Positions 33,107 to 43,078 are shown, counted from the stretch's first letter. The stretch is 64,000 nt of DNA from JAICYJ01 sp035695105 (GCA_035695105.1 DASSEV010000020.1:62001-126000), one strand, 5' to 3'. Numbers and translations are program-made. The notes: generated by a model not told the origin, from the sequence alone.

Positions 33107-34168
33107 GTACGGGCGCTCGAAGGCCGCGGCGAAGATCCGTGCGAACCCGACTGCGATCGGCACCGCGAGGCCGAGCGCCACGACGAACGCCACCGCGCCG
33201 TGCCCGAGCAGCGGCAGGACGGCAAGCTCGTAGACCAGCACGACGATCGGCACGTGGGTCAGGTAGAGGCTGTACGACGACAGGCCGAGGGTGCGCACGG
33301 GCCGTGCCTCGAGCAGCGCGAGCAGCCGGCCCGGCCGGCCGGTGGCCAGTGCCGCGAGCAGGCAGGCGACCGCGGGCCCGAGCATCAGGTCGACCCACAG
33401 CAGGTGCTCGAGCGTCCAGGTGATTCCCATCAGCGCGATCGTTGCCACGACAGGCACCAGGGCCACGAGGGCCAGGCCGGGCCAGGGCAGCGAGCGGCGC
33501 CGTTCGCCCGCCGAGACGATGCCGGCCGCCAGCACCCCGACGGCAAACAGCGCGGCCAGGTCGGGTGCAGACTCGGTCACGAACACCTCGAGGCGCGGCA
33601 CCTGCGGCGCGGCGACGCCGATGGCGGCGACGGCGAGCGTGACGGCCGCAACCATGGTGACCGGCCCGCGGCGGCGAACCGCCAGCAGCAGCAGCGGGAA
33701 GAGCAGGTAGAGCTGGCACTCGACGGCGAGCGACCAGAACGCCCCGTTGGGGGTCGGGAGGATGACCAGGTTCTGGACGAGCAAGCCGTTCACCAGCACC
33801 GACCCGATCCCCGGGGCTTCCTGACCGGGTGGCGGCATCACCAGCCACGCCACCGCGAGGCTGAACGCCAGCGCGGCCCAGTAGGCGGGCAGGATGCGTC
33901 GCGCCCGGCGTCCCAGGAAGTCCCGTAGGCCGCCGAGCTGCCAGCCCCTGCGTGCCGGCCCCAGTGCGAGCGAGAAGCCGGAGAGGACGATGAAGACGAC
34001 CACGGCGAAGCGCCCGAAGATGAACGGCGCCGCCCAGACGGGCGCCCGGTCGGCCGGGTAGCCCGGGAAGGCCCGCAGGAACACGTGGTGCACCACCACG
34101 AACAGCGCCGCCAGGCCACGCAGTCCGTCCAGGCCGGCCAGCCGCCCGCGCTGCTCGCGGCGGCTCAC
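32969..34168 (-). CDS. Acyltransferase family 3 (OafA-like) membrane protein
   Basis: 399 residues from a GTG at 34168 (GTGA overlap with the fusion gene upstream). LAGLDGLRGLAALFVVVHH is the catalytic His segment; about ten helices follow, with SLYLTHVPIVVLVYEL typical of the family. It would O-acylate a sugar or lipid. The open frame runs on past the last membrane helix for 138 bases inside the opposite-strand RibD-like gene; the last 40 residues are probably coded by that overlap and look like antisense of the reductase. Confidence 0.85.
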   Translation of the reverse strand: MSRREQRGRLAGLDGLRGLAALFVVVHHVFLRAFPGYPADRAPVWAAPFIFGRFAVVVFIVLSGFSLALGPARRGWQLGGLRDFLGRRARRILPAYWAALAFSLAVAWLVMPPPGQEAPGIGSVLVNGLLVQNLVILPTPNGAFWSLAVECQLYLLFPLLLLAVRRRGPVTMVAAVTLAVAAIGVAAPQVPRLEVFVTESAPDLAALFAVGVLAAGIVSAGERRRSLPWPGLALVALVPVVATIALMGITWTLEHLLWVDLMLGPAVACLLAALATGRPGRLLALLEARPVRTLGLSSYSLYLTHVPIVVLVYELAVLPLLGHGAVAFVVALGLAVPIAVGFARIFAAAFERPYLGGAEARRQRVAEQHDVAHLPHLRQRGALARVPGEAAVAHEPRAV

Positions 34169-36492
34169 CCGCCGGCTCCGGACGGCGTCGAGCCGAACGC
34201 CCGCAGGAAGCGGTCGCGGAACGCGCTCATCCGCCACACGGGCGAGGCGGGGCTCGGGCGCATGCCGTTCGCCCAGCGCCATCCCTGGATCCGCCGTAGC
34301 ACGGCGGGATCATGGGCGATGACCGAGATCGGCACCTGGTGGTTGACTCCGAAGCGGGTGACGATGTGCCCGGGCTGGTGGTCGCCGAGCACGATCATGA
34401 CCAGGTTGCTGCGCCCGTAGCGCTGGACGAAGGAGAAGAGCGCGCGCAGCGTGTACTGGATGGACGTGCCGTACGCGTCCGCCGTGTCGCGGACGCTCGT
34501 GGTGTCGACCGGCCGGCGGTAGAACACCGATCCGTCGCCCACCGCGCTCCACGGGATCAGCGGAGGGATCTGCGTCCACGGCTCGTGGCTCGAGACGAGA
34601 TCGACCTCGGCGAACAGGGGCGGGCGGTGCCGCCGTCCCAGCTCGAGCTGCTGGAGGCCCAGCAGCACGTACTGGTCGGGCATCGAGGCGTAGGCGTACG
34701 TGGGGCCCTGGTAGCCGACGTTGCGGCGGTCGTAGACCTTGTCATAGCGGTAGAACCCCGTCCCGTCCGGCCAGGCGCGGTCGTTCGAGGGGACGTCGGC
34801 GACCGTCCGCCACCCCGCCCGGCCGAAGGCCCGCGTCAGCGTCAGGCGGGAGGTTCCCATCAGCTGGTCGTACCGCGACTGCGTGTCGACCCAGAGGCCC
34901 GACTGCAAGGTCGAGTGTGCGAGCCAGCTGATCCCACCGAACGTCGAGGAGGTCAGCCAGCCGCTGCGCGCGTGAAAGCCCGCCGCTGCGAGCTCCCGGT
35001 TGCCGGCGGCGAGCACCCTGTCGACGCCGGGGGAGTACGACGTCCCCTGCACGGCGACCTGGCCGTAGCTCTCGACGAACACCAGCAGCACGTCCTTTCC
35101 GCGCAGGGCGGTGAGCAGCCGGTTGCCGGGTGTTGCGCCGAAGCGGTCACGCCGGATCTCGGCGGCGAACCGCCCCTCGTCGGCGAAGCCGGCCTGCACC
35201 GCCTGCACCTCGTGCATCGCGAGCTCCGCGGCGCTGACGGAGGCGATCGGCGATCCCGGCACGAGCCGCGCACCGGACGTCCAGCACGCCGCCCACGCGA
35301 CGCCCATCGCCGCGGCCACCCGCAGCGAGACCCTCCGGTTGCCGGCCGCAACGCGTGTCATGCGCAGCACGGCCAGGGTCGGCAGCACCAGGGCGACGAG
35401 GAACAGCACGGCGACCCCGGCGAGGACGAGGTTGCCCTCGGTGGTACCGATCGACGCGTGCAGCGTCTCGATGCCGATGCTCAGGTACCGCCAGTCGTCG
35501 AACGGATCGAAGGGGCGGTCGAACGCCGTGAAGAAGCCGACGTCGAGCACCTTCACGAGCACCACCAGGCCGAGCAGGGGGCCCACCAGCCAGGCCAGCA
35601 CGGGGCGCCACCGCAGTGGCAGGACGAGGGCGAGCGTGATCACGGCGACCCCTTCGATCGGCAGCCGGACGAACGCCTCGGGGTTCAGGCGGTTGGGACG
35701 ATCGGGGGCGACCAGGGCCGCCCACACGACGACGAAGGCGACCACGGTGATGGCCGTCGACGCTCCACGCGGGAGCCTGCGAGGCGCGGCCGAGCGGCTT
35801 CGATGGCGCCATAGCCACCAGACGTCCCGGCCGAAGGACTCGGCCAGCAGGGCGAGCGCGATCCCCAGCGCCGCGTCGGCCACCCCTGCCGGCAGCACCC
35901 CCGCCGCCGCAGCGGTGAGGACGACGCCCTGCGTCGCGGCGACGACCTTGCGCCAGTCCCGCGGGGGAAGCTCGGCGCGCATCCACGGCAGGGCTGCGCC
36001 TGCGGCGAGAAAGAGGTACCGGGCCGCACCGATGGCGAGCACCCATCCGCCGTGCGATCGTGCTACGTAGATGGAGAGGATGAGGATCAGGAATGCGTCC
36101 ATCTCGCCGTCCAGACGGGCGCCCAGGCGGGTGACGGTGCCCGTTCGCCGCGCGATGCGGCCGTCGGCGAAGTCGAGGGCGAGCGCCGCGGACGCGAGCA
36201 GCGCCACCGGCAGGTCGAGCGAGCGGCCGCCGAGCGACTCGACCGTCAGCGCAGCGACTCCCGCGGCGGCCAGCCCGCGCGCGAGCGTGCACCATCCGGC
36301 CGGGCCGAGGCGCTCGCCGCGATGCCGCCGCAGCGCGGCCGCGACGGCGACGATCACGGCCACGCCGCAGACCGCCCCCGCGATCCATCCGGCGGCCGAC
36401 AGCCCGACGGTCGCCCAGATCCCGGTGAGTAGGATGAGCAGCCCCGCCGCCGCGTACAGCGGAAACGTCACCGGTCGCCTCGTCTCGGCCAT
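34165..36492 (-). CDS. Fusion: CDP-alcohol phosphatidyltransferase + sulfatase/phosphoglycerol-transferase-like
   Basis: 775 residues. Residues 60-220 contain the complete CDP-OH-P motif D107-x2-D-G-x2-A-R-x8-G-x3-D-x3-D132 within six helices. Several further helices (about 240-425) lead to a sulfatase/alkaline phosphatase domain (about 460-750): DVLLVFVESYGQV (metal ligand), FGGISWLAHSTLQSG (probable nucleophile Ser/Thr region) and VLGDHQPGHI. This resembles LtaS/MdoB-type polyol-phosphate transferases. The two catalytic modules are normally separate proteins. Predicted to make and then use a phospholipid headgroup at the membrane. Confidence 0.85.
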   Translation of the reverse strand: MAETRRPVTFPLYAAAGLLILLTGIWATVGLSAAGWIAGAVCGVAVIVAVAAALRRHRGERLGPAGWCTLARGLAAAGVAALTVESLGGRSLDLPVALLASAALALDFADGRIARRTGTVTRLGARLDGEMDAFLILILSIYVARSHGGWVLAIGAARYLFLAAGAALPWMRAELPPRDWRKVVAATQGVVLTAAAAGVLPAGVADAALGIALALLAESFGRDVWWLWRHRSRSAAPRRLPRGASTAITVVAFVVVWAALVAPDRPNRLNPEAFVRLPIEGVAVITLALVLPLRWRPVLAWLVGPLLGLVVLVKVLDVGFFTAFDRPFDPFDDWRYLSIGIETLHASIGTTEGNLVLAGVAVLFLVALVLPTLAVLRMTRVAAGNRRVSLRVAAAMGVAWAACWTSGARLVPGSPIASVSAAELAMHEVQAVQAGFADEGRFAAEIRRDRFGATPGNRLLTALRGKDVLLVFVESYGQVAVQGTSYSPGVDRVLAAGNRELAAAGFHARSGWLTSSTFGGISWLAHSTLQSGLWVDTQSRYDQLMGTSRLTLTRAFGRAGWRTVADVPSNDRAWPDGTGFYRYDKVYDRRNVGYQGPTYAYASMPDQYVLLGLQQLELGRRHRPPLFAEVDLVSSHEPWTQIPPLIPWSAVGDGSVFYRRPVDTTSVRDTADAYGTSIQYTLRALFSFVQRYGRSNLVMIVLGDHQPGHIVTRFGVNHQVPISVIAHDPAVLRRIQGWRWANGMRPSPASPVWRMSAFRDRFLRAFGSTPSGAGG

Positions 36493-36540
36493 CCCGGAGA
36501 AGGTACTGCGCGTGCGCGGGATCGGTTTCCCGTGGTGCCG

Positions 36541-37293
36541 ATGACGCGCGTCGACGCCGTGGGGCCGCGGGCGGCCCTGGAGCAGGCGCGGGCGGCCGCC
36601 TTCCCGCCCGGCGAGTTCGTCGGCCAGGAGAGCTTCATCACCGCCGGCGAGATCCGCGAGCTGGCCGAGCGGGCCGCCATCGGCCCCGGAACGCGCGTCC
36701 TCGACCTCTGCTGCGGGATTGGCGGGCCGGGGTGCTTCATCACCCGTTCCACGGACTGCACCTACCTCGGCGTCGACGACAACCCCTCCGCCGTGCGGAC
36801 GGCGCGCGAGCGGGCGGGCGGCCTGCCGTGCGAGTTCCGCGTGCAGCGCGTGCCGCCGCTGCCACGGGGCAGCTTCGACGTGGTGCTGCTGCTCGAGACG
36901 ATGCTGGCGTTTCCCGACAAGCGGCCGCTGCTCGACGCCGTCGCCGGCGCACTTCCGCCGAGGGGCCGGTTCGCCCTCACCCTCGAGGCCGGGTCACCGC
37001 TGACGGACGCCGAGCGTGCCGCCATGCCAGGCGGCGAAACGGTCTGGCCGGTGCCGCTCGAGACGATGCTCGCCGAGCTGCGGCGGGCGGGGCTCGCGGT
37101 GGGGTGGTGGCGCGACGTGACGGAGGGCCACCGGACGGCCGCAGAGGGGCTGCTTCGCGCCTACCGGGAGGCGGCGTCCGCCATCGGGCCCGAGGCCTCC
37201 GGCCACCTGCTCCACACGCACCGGATCTGGGTTGACTGGCTCGCCGGCGGCAGGGTGCGGAAGCTGCTGCTGGTGGCCGAGCGGAGCTCCTAG
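36541..37293 (+). CDS. Class I SAM-dependent methyltransferase
   Basis: About 250 residues. Motif I is VLDLCCGIGGPGCFIT; motif II CTYLGVDDNPSAV; then FDVVLLLETMLAFPDK and a Trp-rich tail. The GTG at 36532 is an alternative start. It diverges from the fusion gene and meets the amine oxidase gene in a 4-base tail-to-tail overlap (CTAG). Neighbour context suggests a small-molecule or lipid substrate such as a sterol- or quinone-like compound; this is only inference. Confidence 0.85.
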   Translation: MTRVDAVGPRAALEQARAAAFPPGEFVGQESFITAGEIRELAERAAIGPGTRVLDLCCGIGGPGCFITRSTDCTYLGVDDNPSAVRTARERAGGLPCEFRVQRVPPLPRGSFDVVLLLETMLAFPDKRPLLDAVAGALPPRGRFALTLEAGSPLTDAERAAMPGGETVWPVPLETMLAELRRAGLAVGWWRDVTEGHRTAAEGLLRAYREAASAIGPEASGHLLHTHRIWVDWLAGGRVRKLLLVAERSS

Positions 37294-38657
37294 CCGCCGC
37301 CGGGGGTCGCCGCTCGGATGGCCAGCGCCGCCTCCTGGCCGCTTGCGATCGACGTGTCCGAGTAGACGCCGCCGAGGTAGTCGCCGGCGAGGTGGATCCG
37401 GCCCAGCGGGCGGTCGAGCGCGGCCTGCAGTGCGGCCCTGCCCGGCGTGGGGTAGGGCAGCATCTGCGGCAGCTTCAGCAGCCTGGTCTCGCGAACGAGG
37501 CCGCGCGTCTGCGGGAAGACGGCCGCCAGGTCGTCGAGGAACAGCTGCTCGATCCGCTCCTCCGGCAGCTCGAACAGCTCCAGGGCCGCATGGGCCGACC
37601 GGTACATCATGAAGCTGCCGCCGCGCCGGACGTGGCCCGCTTCGGCGTGGACGGCGTTGCCCATGTTGAAGAGCATCGTGAACGATCGCTTCGGCGTTGC
37701 CAGCGCATAGGTGCCGTCCCATGGCATCGGCCCGGTCTCGCCGGTCAACACCGCCATCACCACGGTCGGCCCGTACGGGATGGCAGACAGCGCGTGGCGG
37801 GTGTCCTCCGGCAGCCCCGGCGCCAGCCGCGCCGTGTCGAACGCCTTCGTGGCCATGACGACGTGCCGAGCGGTCGCCACGTGCTCGCGGCCACCTGCCG
37901 TGTAGGACACCTCGACCACGTCGTCTCGCTCGGCAACGTTGGTCACCTCCGCCGAGGTGACGATCGCGTTGCCGACCTCGGCGGCGATGCCGTCGACCAG
38001 CCGGCCGGCGCCGCCGATGATGTTGCGCGACAGCCCGCCGCCCTTCGACCAGACCAGCGCGAAGTAGCCGATGCCCTGCCCGGCCGAGATCTCCTCCGGC
38101 TCGGCGGTAGAGCGTGTGACGGTGGCCCGGAAGAGCGCGTCCGCATCGCCCGGCATCGGCCCGAGCCAGTCGGCGAAGGTGCGGTCGTTCTCGAAGGCGA
38201 GCACGCGGCGCCGCGTCTCGGCCGCCGTCTCGCCGGGCCGGGGTTCCGAGGCGCGCTGATAGCGGGCCACGGCGAGCCGCAGGCGCGCGCCCTGCCGCAT
38301 CAGCGCGAGGCGTTCCGCCGGCGCGAGCGGGAGCCGGAACGGGTAGAGCTCCGGCCGGCCGCCGGACACGATCCGGCCGTTCAGCTCGATCGCGGCCAGC
38401 GTGCCGGGCACGGGCACCGACTCGACGCCGACGTCCGCGACCAGCCGGCCGGTGGCCGATCCGGGGCCGCTGAAGACGTGCGCGCCGAGGTTGAGCCAGT
38501 AGTCGCCCCGCTGCTCCGAGCGGATGCGGCCGCCCAGCCGATCGCTCGCCTCGAGCACGAGGATGTCGCGGTTACGCAGATCCCAGGCTGCCGCCAGGCC
38601 GGCGATGCCGCCGCCCACGATCACGGCGTCGTGGATGCGCCCCTCAGGCTCGGTCAC
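37290..38657 (-). CDS. FAD-dependent amine oxidase / protoporphyrinogen-oxidase-like protein
   Basis: 455 residues. The N-terminal dinucleotide motif is VIVGGGIAGLAAAWDL, followed by LEASDRLGGRIRSE; the C-terminal FAD segment is IHLAGDYLGGVYSDTSIASG. Middle blocks such as ISAGQGIGYFALVWSKGGG resemble the HemG/HemY and phytoene-desaturase-like branch of the flavin amine oxidases. Substrate unknown (no haem genes nearby). It is followed 32 bases upstream by the nitronate monooxygenase gene on the same strand. Confidence 0.88.
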   Translation of the reverse strand: MTEPEGRIHDAVIVGGGIAGLAAAWDLRNRDILVLEASDRLGGRIRSEQRGDYWLNLGAHVFSGPGSATGRLVADVGVESVPVPGTLAAIELNGRIVSGGRPELYPFRLPLAPAERLALMRQGARLRLAVARYQRASEPRPGETAAETRRRVLAFENDRTFADWLGPMPGDADALFRATVTRSTAEPEEISAGQGIGYFALVWSKGGGLSRNIIGGAGRLVDGIAAEVGNAIVTSAEVTNVAERDDVVEVSYTAGGREHVATARHVVMATKAFDTARLAPGLPEDTRHALSAIPYGPTVVMAVLTGETGPMPWDGTYALATPKRSFTMLFNMGNAVHAEAGHVRRGGSFMMYRSAHAALELFELPEERIEQLFLDDLAAVFPQTRGLVRETRLLKLPQMLPYPTPGRAALQAALDRPLGRIHLAGDYLGGVYSDTSIASGQEAALAIRAATPGGG

Positions 38658-38689
38658 GGCAGGAGTCTACGTATCGCGGCGAACCCCGA

Positions 38690-39706
38690 TCAGAGGCCTG
38701 CCTCCTCGGCGAGGAGGGCGACAAGCTCGCGCGCCGGGAGCTCACGGATGCGGTCGTATCCTGCGCCGGCCCAGAGGTTGATCAGCGAGCCGTCGCCGGC
38801 GGCGCGGGCGGCCTGCCGCAGCGGCTGCGTGACGTAGTGGATCTCCGGGTACGCGGGGACGGCATGCGCGTCGTGCTCGTCCATGAAGTCGTTGACGATA
38901 CCGCGGGCCCACCGTCCCGTGAACGCGCGGGTGAACCGCGTGGGGGCCGGTCGGTCTCGCAGCGCCGCCCGGTGGGGTTCCGAGGTTCCCGCCTCGGGGC
39001 AGAGCAGGAAGGCCGTTCCCAGCTGTGCCGCCCTCGCGCCCGCTGCGAGGGCCCCGCCGACGTCCGCGCCGGACATGATCCCGCCTGCCGCCACCAGCGT
39101 CACTTCCAGGCCGGCGGTCAGGCGCAGGAGCTCGAGCAGCGGGTGGCCGGTCGACGGATCGTCGTCCGCGAACGATCCGCGGTGCCCACCTGCCTCCAGC
39201 CCCTGGAGCACGAGCACGTCCGCGCCGGCCTCGACGGCGTCATGCGCTTCCTGCGGGGACGTGACCGTCACCCACACCTCGGAGCCCGCGCCGTGCACGA
39301 GCTCCACGACGTCCGGCGCCGGCAGCCCGAACGTGAACGAGACGGCCGCCGGCGGCCCGCCGGCGAGCAGCTCGAGCTTCGCGCCGAACTCGTCGTCGCC
39401 GAACCGCGGCTCGCCGATCGGAAGGCCGCGGCTCAACGCCCAGCCGCGAAGCTGCTCGACGTACGGCCCGTACACGGCCGGGTCGGCCGGGCCCGCACCC
39501 GGCATGAACAGATTCACTCCGAACGGGCGTGACGTGAGGGAGCGCAGCTCGGTGATCTCCTGCTCGAGCCGGTCCGCGCTCAGGTACCCGCCGGCGAGGA
39601 ACGCGAAGCCGCCGGCCTCGGCGACGGCTGCGGTGAGCGCCGGGGTCGAGGGGCCGCCCGCCAGCGGGGCGAGCACGATGGGCAGCGTCAGATCGTCCAG
39701 CACCAT
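38690..39706 (-). CDS. Nitronate monooxygenase-like FMN protein
   Basis: 338 residues from the ATG at 39706. TIM-barrel with the family signature LQGLEAGGHRG (His175 as catalytic base) and AAGGIMSGADVGGALAAGARAAQLGTAFL, where FMN phosphate binds. PLAGGPSTPALTAAVAEAGG is the usual N-terminal strand. It oxidises alkyl nitronates, detoxifying 3-nitropropionate. The longer frame (start 40321) reads over the antisense of the neighbour and is rejected. Confidence 0.9.
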   Translation of the reverse strand: MVLDDLTLPIVLAPLAGGPSTPALTAAVAEAGGFAFLAGGYLSADRLEQEITELRSLTSRPFGVNLFMPGAGPADPAVYGPYVEQLRGWALSRGLPIGEPRFGDDEFGAKLELLAGGPPAAVSFTFGLPAPDVVELVHGAGSEVWVTVTSPQEAHDAVEAGADVLVLQGLEAGGHRGSFADDDPSTGHPLLELLRLTAGLEVTLVAAGGIMSGADVGGALAAGARAAQLGTAFLLCPEAGTSEPHRAALRDRPAPTRFTRAFTGRWARGIVNDFMDEHDAHAVPAYPEIHYVTQPLRQAARAAGDGSLINLWAGAGYDRIRELPARELVALLAEEAGL

Positions 39707-39792
39707 GCGCGTGATCTTCGCCGAAGCGGGTGCGCAGCGCGTCGTTCCCAACGCCCTGACCGGCCCGGTGCTCGTCGGCCGGCCGTGAGGTG

Positions 39793-41694
39793 CTAGTTCC
39801 AGTCGCGGTCGAGCCGGTTGATGTTCAGGTCGAACACGGGATTGCCCGTGTCGAGCATGTCGACGCGCGCGCTCGAGCTGGCGAGCCTCCGGCCGTTTGC
39901 CGCGAACGCGGTGACGGTGATGATGTGCCAGCCGGCGAGGCGCGGTGCCCGGCCCACCCAGGTGTCCCGTGCGGGCGAGGCAACGGCGTAGCGGTGTCCG
40001 TCGAAGCTGATCGTGACCCGCGCGGTGTTCGGCGACGCGTCCGCCCACAGCACGGCGTCGCGACCGGGATAGCGGTACACGGCTTCGCGGCCGCGAGGCG
40101 CAAGCAGTTTCATTGGCGGGGTGACGCGCGGTGGTGAGGTGGTCGCGGGTTCCGGATTTGGGTACCCCGTGGCGCGCTCGATGAGATTCCCGACCAGTCG
40201 CCTGACTGCGCCCGACACATGGGAGGTGCTCGGGTAGCTCCGTCCGATCCAGCCGGCGGGGGTGATGCTCGGGTGGTCCAGGAACCAGGCGAACCCCGCC
40301 TGGCCGGAGCTGAACACCCATCCCCTGCCGCGATGGCTCGTGAGGGTCATTTCCTGCGCGGAGCCGGTCGGCGAAGGGTGCTCCAGCCTGGTGCGAGCAA
40401 GGATCAGCTCCCGGCGCGGGGTTACCCGGTTGACGGTCATGCCGTCGTACTCGTGGCCCTGGGGATCACCGAACGGGAGCCCAGGCGATACGCCTGCGCC
40501 ACGCCAGGGCCAGGATGACGTCGCGAACGCCCGCTGCCGACTCGATGGCCGACCCCAGGCCTGCTGTTCGCCGGTGAGCCCGTTCTGTGGCATGCCCAGG
40601 GACTCCCATCGCACCGTCGGCTCGCGGCCGTCCTTCCGCGGATCGAGCCGTCGCAGCCGCCAGACCGTCATCGTGTGCTCCGTGCGGTTGAAGCGCGCAT
40701 GCCAGACGACGTCGTTACCGCCGAGCAGCGCGAGGTCGATCCCATCGTTGCGCCATCTGCGGTATCGATCGATTTCCGGGCCGGACTGATACTCGCTATG
40801 GCCGGCGACGATGACGAGGCGCGTCGCCGCTCCGGCGACGTCACCCAACCGCACATCCTGGTCCGTCGCATACGACACGGGATACCCGCGCATCTCGAGG
40901 TACGAGACCAGGGGCCAGGACAGGCGGAAGAAGTCCGCCGCGCCATACTCACGGTCATATGGGCGGTGAAAGCTCACCATGTGAGCAACCAGCGCTTGGT
41001 TCCGCGCCTGTGGCATCGGCAACCGCAGGTCGCGATACAGGGAGAGCCGGTGCCAAAGGTTGTAGGCCTCCCACGTGTTGGTGGGGAACACGACCACCAC
41101 CGGGGCCGGCACCGACGCTCGCACCACGAAGTTTGCGTAGCTCGATCCGCCGGTCGCATCGTTGGTCAGCTTCACCAGGTAGAAGCCGCTCGCCCAGCCG
41201 GCCGGCACGGTGAACTGCGACGAAACGTGCCAGCCTGTTCGCAGCAGCTTGGCGCCGGCCGCGTGATCGTCACTGATGGTGGGACGGGGCTGGGCCGGGT
41301 TGAACGACACCGACTGCTGGTACACGAGCTGGCCGCCGTTCCCCGCGTAGTAGCCCAGTCGGTACACCGCGAAGCTGAACGGTGCGCCACCGGAATCAAC
41401 GAACAGGCGGACATCATCTCCGGCCGTGTAGGAGACCTCACCGGCGTATCCGTCGATCGAGGCTTGGTCGGGCACCGGAACGAACCACGACGTCGTCCCC
41501 GTTTCGGCGTTCACGGCGCGAATGTGTCGCGCAGCACTCGCCACGTCTGGCCCGCATGCCAGGGCAACCTGCACGCGACCCGCCATCGCGAGCACGACGA
41601 ACGCCATCGCAACGGCCCACCGTCCCCCGGCCAGCCGGATCTCACGGGTCGCGCCCGTCCGGTGTCGCGAGCTGCGCCGTGCAATGGCCTGCAT
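39793..41694 (-). CDS. Exported N,N-dimethylformamidase large-subunit-like protein
   Basis: 633 residues. A twin-Arg-like basic start and helix (WAVAMAFVVLAMAGRVQVALA) form a signal peptide ending near ACGPD. The main domain matches the C-terminal domain of DMFase beta subunits: AVYRLGYYAGNGG (propeller-like N-part), VVVFPTNTWEAYNLWH, HMVSFHRPYDREYG and VIVAGHSEYQSG. DMFases are cytoplasmic, so an exported version must do something else, perhaps act as a secreted amidase or glycan-binding protein. A C-terminal Ig-like segment (RVTISFDGHRYAV) is added. Confidence 0.75.
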   Translation of the reverse strand: MQAIARRSSRHRTGATREIRLAGGRWAVAMAFVVLAMAGRVQVALACGPDVASAARHIRAVNAETGTTSWFVPVPDQASIDGYAGEVSYTAGDDVRLFVDSGGAPFSFAVYRLGYYAGNGGQLVYQQSVSFNPAQPRPTISDDHAAGAKLLRTGWHVSSQFTVPAGWASGFYLVKLTNDATGGSSYANFVVRASVPAPVVVVFPTNTWEAYNLWHRLSLYRDLRLPMPQARNQALVAHMVSFHRPYDREYGAADFFRLSWPLVSYLEMRGYPVSYATDQDVRLGDVAGAATRLVIVAGHSEYQSGPEIDRYRRWRNDGIDLALLGGNDVVWHARFNRTEHTMTVWRLRRLDPRKDGREPTVRWESLGMPQNGLTGEQQAWGRPSSRQRAFATSSWPWRGAGVSPGLPFGDPQGHEYDGMTVNRVTPRRELILARTRLEHPSPTGSAQEMTLTSHRGRGWVFSSGQAGFAWFLDHPSITPAGWIGRSYPSTSHVSGAVRRLVGNLIERATGYPNPEPATTSPPRVTPPMKLLAPRGREAVYRYPGRDAVLWADASPNTARVTISFDGHRYAVASPARDTWVGRAPRLAGWHIITVTAFAANGRRLASSSARVDMLDTGNPVFDLNINRLDRDWN

Positions 41695-41822
41695 CGCACC
41701 AGCGTCGGCCGACGGGCTTCACCGCGCATCGGGATCGGCCCGAACGATCCTCCGTAGTTGACCCCGATCAAGACTCAGGCTGCGCGAGCGCCCGTCGTCG
41801 CGGTGGGCTGGTTGACGTAGCC

Positions 41823-42875
41823 TCAAAGGTATCTACGCGCCCCAGCGAACTCGCCCATGCGGGGAGCGAGGGCCACTACGCGGACGGCGGCACCGGTGTT
41901 CGGAGATTCGATGATGTCGCCGTTGCCCGCGTAGATGGCGACGTGGTGGACGGTGCCGGTGCCGCCATTCGTCGCGAAGAACACGAGGTCGCCCGGCCGC
42001 AGGGCCGATGCTGCGACGGGCGTGCCGTGGAGTGCCTGGCGGTCGGCATCCCGTGGCATGCCGATGCCGAACCGGCGGAACAGGGTGTACGTGAAGCCTG
42101 AGCAGTCGAAGCCGTATGCGGACGTCCCGGCCCAGAGGTACGGGAGCCCGATGAACCGCTTGGCCGAGGCCACGATGCGCGACCCGGTCGGTGTCGGGAT
42201 CGCCGCGACCGAGGGATAGACGCGCACCGTGTCACTCGCGATCGCCGCCGTCCCGCCGCTGGCGGTCATGACCAGGACTCGGCTTGCGCGAGTCCCGACC
42301 ACCGCGAGGCGCGTGGCGTAGGTCACCGGCAGCTTGCGCTGGTCAGTGGCGACGGCGCGCAGCCAGGCCGTCTTTCGCGCCACCACGGCGACCGGATGCG
42401 TGCGCAGGGCGCCGATCAAGGCGGGGTTGGTTGTCAGCTGCACGGTGGGCAGCCACCCAGGGTAGCCGTACCGGTTGAGCGGCGTCGGCTGGCCCCGAAC
42501 GGCAACCTTCGTCCATGTCCCGCGATGCCCGAGGATGGCCACCTGCACGCCGTAGGCCGCCTGGGTGACGATGCGGCCCACCAGCCACCTACGGTCGTCG
42601 GTCGTCATGTTGCTCAGCCACCGCGGGATGTCGACCGGGCGTGTCGCCGACGGCCGGTCGAGCGGCCGCAGGATCCCGGGCTGCGTCCAGAGCGTCGCCA
42701 GCGTCACCCGGACGAAGGCCCGCTGCGGGGTGGACGCGACCGCTGCGTGCCGCGTGGTCGCCGGCTGCGACGAGGTGGCCGCACCGGGCCCGCCGGCCGC
42801 CGCCGTACCACACGCGCCGCTTGCCAGCGCCACCGACGCCAGAAACGCCAAGCCCGCGTTGAACGGAATCCTCAT
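41823..42875 (-). CDS. Secreted NlpC/P60 peptidase (cell-wall hydrolase)
   Basis: 350 residues from the ATG at 42875 (an upstream Met at 42890 is possible). A signal peptide with a weak lipobox (ASGAC22) is followed by an SH3b-like middle (about 50-225). The C-terminal NlpC/P60 domain has catalytic Cys258 in YGFDCSGFTY and His311 in TVHHVAIYAG; LPYLWAGTSA is the family lead-in. It cleaves peptidoglycan stem peptides outside the cell. It diverges from the propeller-like protein gene across a 203-base gap containing a 7-bp hairpin at 42964-43000. Confidence 0.92.
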   Translation of the reverse strand: MRIPFNAGLAFLASVALASGACGTAAAGGPGAATSSQPATTRHAAVASTPQRAFVRVTLATLWTQPGILRPLDRPSATRPVDIPRWLSNMTTDDRRWLVGRIVTQAAYGVQVAILGHRGTWTKVAVRGQPTPLNRYGYPGWLPTVQLTTNPALIGALRTHPVAVVARKTAWLRAVATDQRKLPVTYATRLAVVGTRASRVLVMTASGGTAAIASDTVRVYPSVAAIPTPTGSRIVASAKRFIGLPYLWAGTSAYGFDCSGFTYTLFRRFGIGMPRDADRQALHGTPVAASALRPGDLVFFATNGGTGTVHHVAIYAGNGDIIESPNTGAAVRVVALAPRMGEFAGARRYL

Positions 42876-43078
42876 GGTACGAGGATGCATGATGCACGCC
42901 TCTCGCGCGCCCGGGGAGACGCGCATGCGGGGTGCGGCGTTTCCACAGGCTTCGGCGTGATCCGGGCGCTTTGAGAGCCCACCGCAGGCAGGGAGCGCCC
43001 GCACGGCGGATCAGTGTTTTGCGCGGATGTGCCCGTTCCGGCGCTTGTCCAGACTGCCACAAGCTTTTTGACGCCCCG

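Noticed and set aside
42964..43000. A hairpin in the gap before the NlpC/P60 gene, checked as a possible c-di-AMP riboswitch
   Set aside because: It has only a 7-bp stem and none of the conserved ydaO-type core sequences.
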